A stretch of DNA of 64,000 nt from Shewanella woodyi ATCC 51908 (GTDB taxonomy: Bacteria > Pseudomonadota > Gammaproteobacteria > Enterobacterales > Shewanellaceae). Positions 63,016 through 64,000 of this stretch are shown piece by piece. The DNA is taken from positions 1,798,001-1,862,000 of the forward strand of contig NC_010506.1 of NCBI RefSeq assembly GCF_000019525.1, in the 5' to 3' direction. Position 1 is the first letter of the stretch. Each line of letters opens with the position of its first letter. Below the pieces are notes generated by a model. The model worked only from the letters and a program-made list of their open reading frames with translations, was not told the origin of the DNA and did not search any database. Both the position numbers and the translations under genes were made by a program.

Positions 63016-63363
63016 ATGAAACTATCAATGCTTAGCTCTAAGGTGATGGTCTTAAGCCTGCTCATGCTGAGTCTATTTAGCCAGCAGGTATTTGCAGAGA
63101 ATCAAGCTGGTAAAGTAGGACGGATCAACCTGTATGGTGGTGATTGGGGCAATGGTTGGAGAGGGGGCATGTTGTATAAGTTAGATACTATGCCTGCGGG
63201 GATTAGCTACTTTACCGTACGGGCTTCCGATATCGCTTTCGATCAGTTTTATGCGCTTTTACTGGCAGCTAAACATGCCAAAAGCACGGTGACTGTGACT
63301 TATAATGCCGGTGCCCAAGATGCGAATGGGTATGTCACAACGTTAGCAATAACTGATAACTAG
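63016..63363 (+). CDS. Small secreted protein, array member 21
   Basis: About 115 residues (ATG 63016; ATG 63010 is equally open, AAAGGA upstream of it). Signal peptide ends QQVFAEN. AGKVGRINLYGGDWGNGWRGG, YFTVRASDIAFDQ, core FYALLLAAKHAKSTVTVTY and YVTTLAIT. It has no Cys in the mature part, unlike its relatives. Confidence 0.75.
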   Translation: MKLSMLSSKVMVLSLLMLSLFSQQVFAENQAGKVGRINLYGGDWGNGWRGGMLYKLDTMPAGISYFTVRASDIAFDQFYALLLAAKHAKSTVTVTYNAGAQDANGYVTTLAITDN

Positions 63364-63390
63364 TTTAGTTTTAGAGAAAAGGAAGTTTCG

Positions 63391-63708
63391 ATGCGCAGTT
63401 TTAGTTTACTTGTGGCTTTTAGCTGTTTAATTTTTGCCAATAGTATTGATGCTAAACGCTATTGGCCAAGTACGACCTTGACTGATTGGTCACTCTATCT
63501 AAATAACGGCGTGGCTTATATCTCCTCGCCTCAATTTCCTGAACACTGCCTGCACAGTCGTGGTCAAATAAATATGAGTGGTACCGAGTTTGATAAGGCG
63601 CAGTATGCCTATGCGCTTTCAGCCAAAGCAAGAGGTAAGAGCTTGAGATATGTTATAGACAATACTCACACCACTTGTGTTATCACTGGTTTATTGGAAG
63701 TAAATTAG
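63391..63708 (+). CDS. Small secreted protein, array member 22
   Basis: 105 residues, AAAGGAAG upstream. Signal peptide ends NSIDA. KRYWPSTTLTDWSLYLNNG, PEHCLHSRGQI, core YAYALSAKARGKSLRYV and TTCVITGLLEV. Two mature Cys, ordinary first-class layout. The array therefore resumes to the right of the toxin pair and RAYT. Confidence 0.77.
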   Translation: MRSFSLLVAFSCLIFANSIDAKRYWPSTTLTDWSLYLNNGVAYISSPQFPEHCLHSRGQINMSGTEFDKAQYAYALSAKARGKSLRYVIDNTHTTCVITGLLEVN

Positions 63709-63742
63709 TAATCTGTTTGTTGTGGTTTAAGAAAAGGATTTT

Positions 63743-64000
63743 ATGATGAATAAAACTAGGCTTGTGCTAATTTTTGCATCTTTATTTATATCTCTGGTGA
63801 GCTTCAATAGTTATGCTGGTGGCTGGGCAACACCAGCTGTGCCGACCCATATTGAGATTGAGCGTGGTGGTGGATTTTTAGTGGTTGGTGCTTTTGGCAA
63901 TGCGGGAACTTGTACGAAAGGGGATAAGTTTTACGTTAAAATCGATCATCCTCAGTACGATAAAATATATGCCACAGTATTGGCTGCTTATATGGCCGGT
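63743..64000 (+). CDS. Small secreted protein, array member 23 (cut by the window end)
   Basis: 86 codons visible and open at the edge. AAAAGGA upstream of two possible ATGs (63743, 63746). Signal peptide ends NSYAGG. WATPAVPTHIEIERGGGFLVV, NAGTCTKGDKFYV and the beginning of the core, YATVLAAYMAG. Sister of member 10. Confidence 0.78.
   Translation, partial: MMNKTRLVLIFASLFISLVSFNSYAGGWATPAVPTHIEIERGGGFLVVGAFGNAGTCTKGDKFYVKIDHPQYDKIYATVLAAYMAG

Overview
The window reads as chromosomal DNA from a marine gammaproteobacterium, most likely Shewanella. The main support is an omega-3 polyunsaturated fatty acid synthase locus (pfaA with its regulator pfaR) at the left edge. The many TonB-dependent receptors, KefB/KefF, PsuK/PsuG, GltS and RsmS fit the same assignment. 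No rRNA, tRNA or CRISPR array was seen.

Region 1 (1-38 kb) is mostly ordinary backbone. It holds pfaA/pfaR; a large TonB-dependent receptor; an envelope operon of a LolA-like protein, two FtsX-type permeases, an ATPase and an outer-membrane barrel; an M14-type peptidase; and a disaccharide-phosphorolysis regulon. That regulon combines a receptor, a LacI regulator, beta-phosphoglucomutase, a GH65 phosphorylase and an MFS carrier, tied together by three copies of one palindromic operator. After it come an LRR-kinase, the KefF/KefB/DUF6506 cluster, a divergent CsrA paralog missed because it is short, PhnA, YaiI, PsuK-PsuG, a GFA protein, a hemerythrin-GGDEF gene broken by a one-base frameshift, DUF3291, GltS, a Usp protein, a Nudix gene split by a MITE, a zinc-ribbon-like protein and RsmS. 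A 38-codon scar of a cupin gene at about 37.9-38.03 kb marks where backbone ends.

Region 2 (38-64 kb) is a visibly more AT-rich accessory island built around secreted polymorphic toxins. A YD/RHS-repeat protein is split into two overlapping ORFs: a 1423-aa shell, and a second ORF with its own signal peptide, the RHS core and a variable C-terminus. A probable immunity gene and a second orphan gene framed by REP-like sequence follow. Next comes a train of about twenty different small secreted proteins (roughly 103-126 aa), all with signal peptides and a shared layout. A split haemagglutinin/CdiA-like pair follows (TPS-domain protein, then a DUF637-type protein with a nuclease-like C-terminus), then its immunity candidate, a lipoprotein, a RAYT (REP-associated transposase) with its REPs, and three more small secreted proteins, the last running off the window.

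The most interesting candidate for an undescribed system is this array of diversified small secreted paralogs wrapped around two split toxins. One frameshifted member, one probable truncated member upstream of the RHS gene and obvious sister pairs show that it grows by duplication and decay. Its function cannot be read from sequence alone. An OB-fold, AB5 B-subunit-like adaptor role and a periplasmic protection role are the two hypotheses offered.
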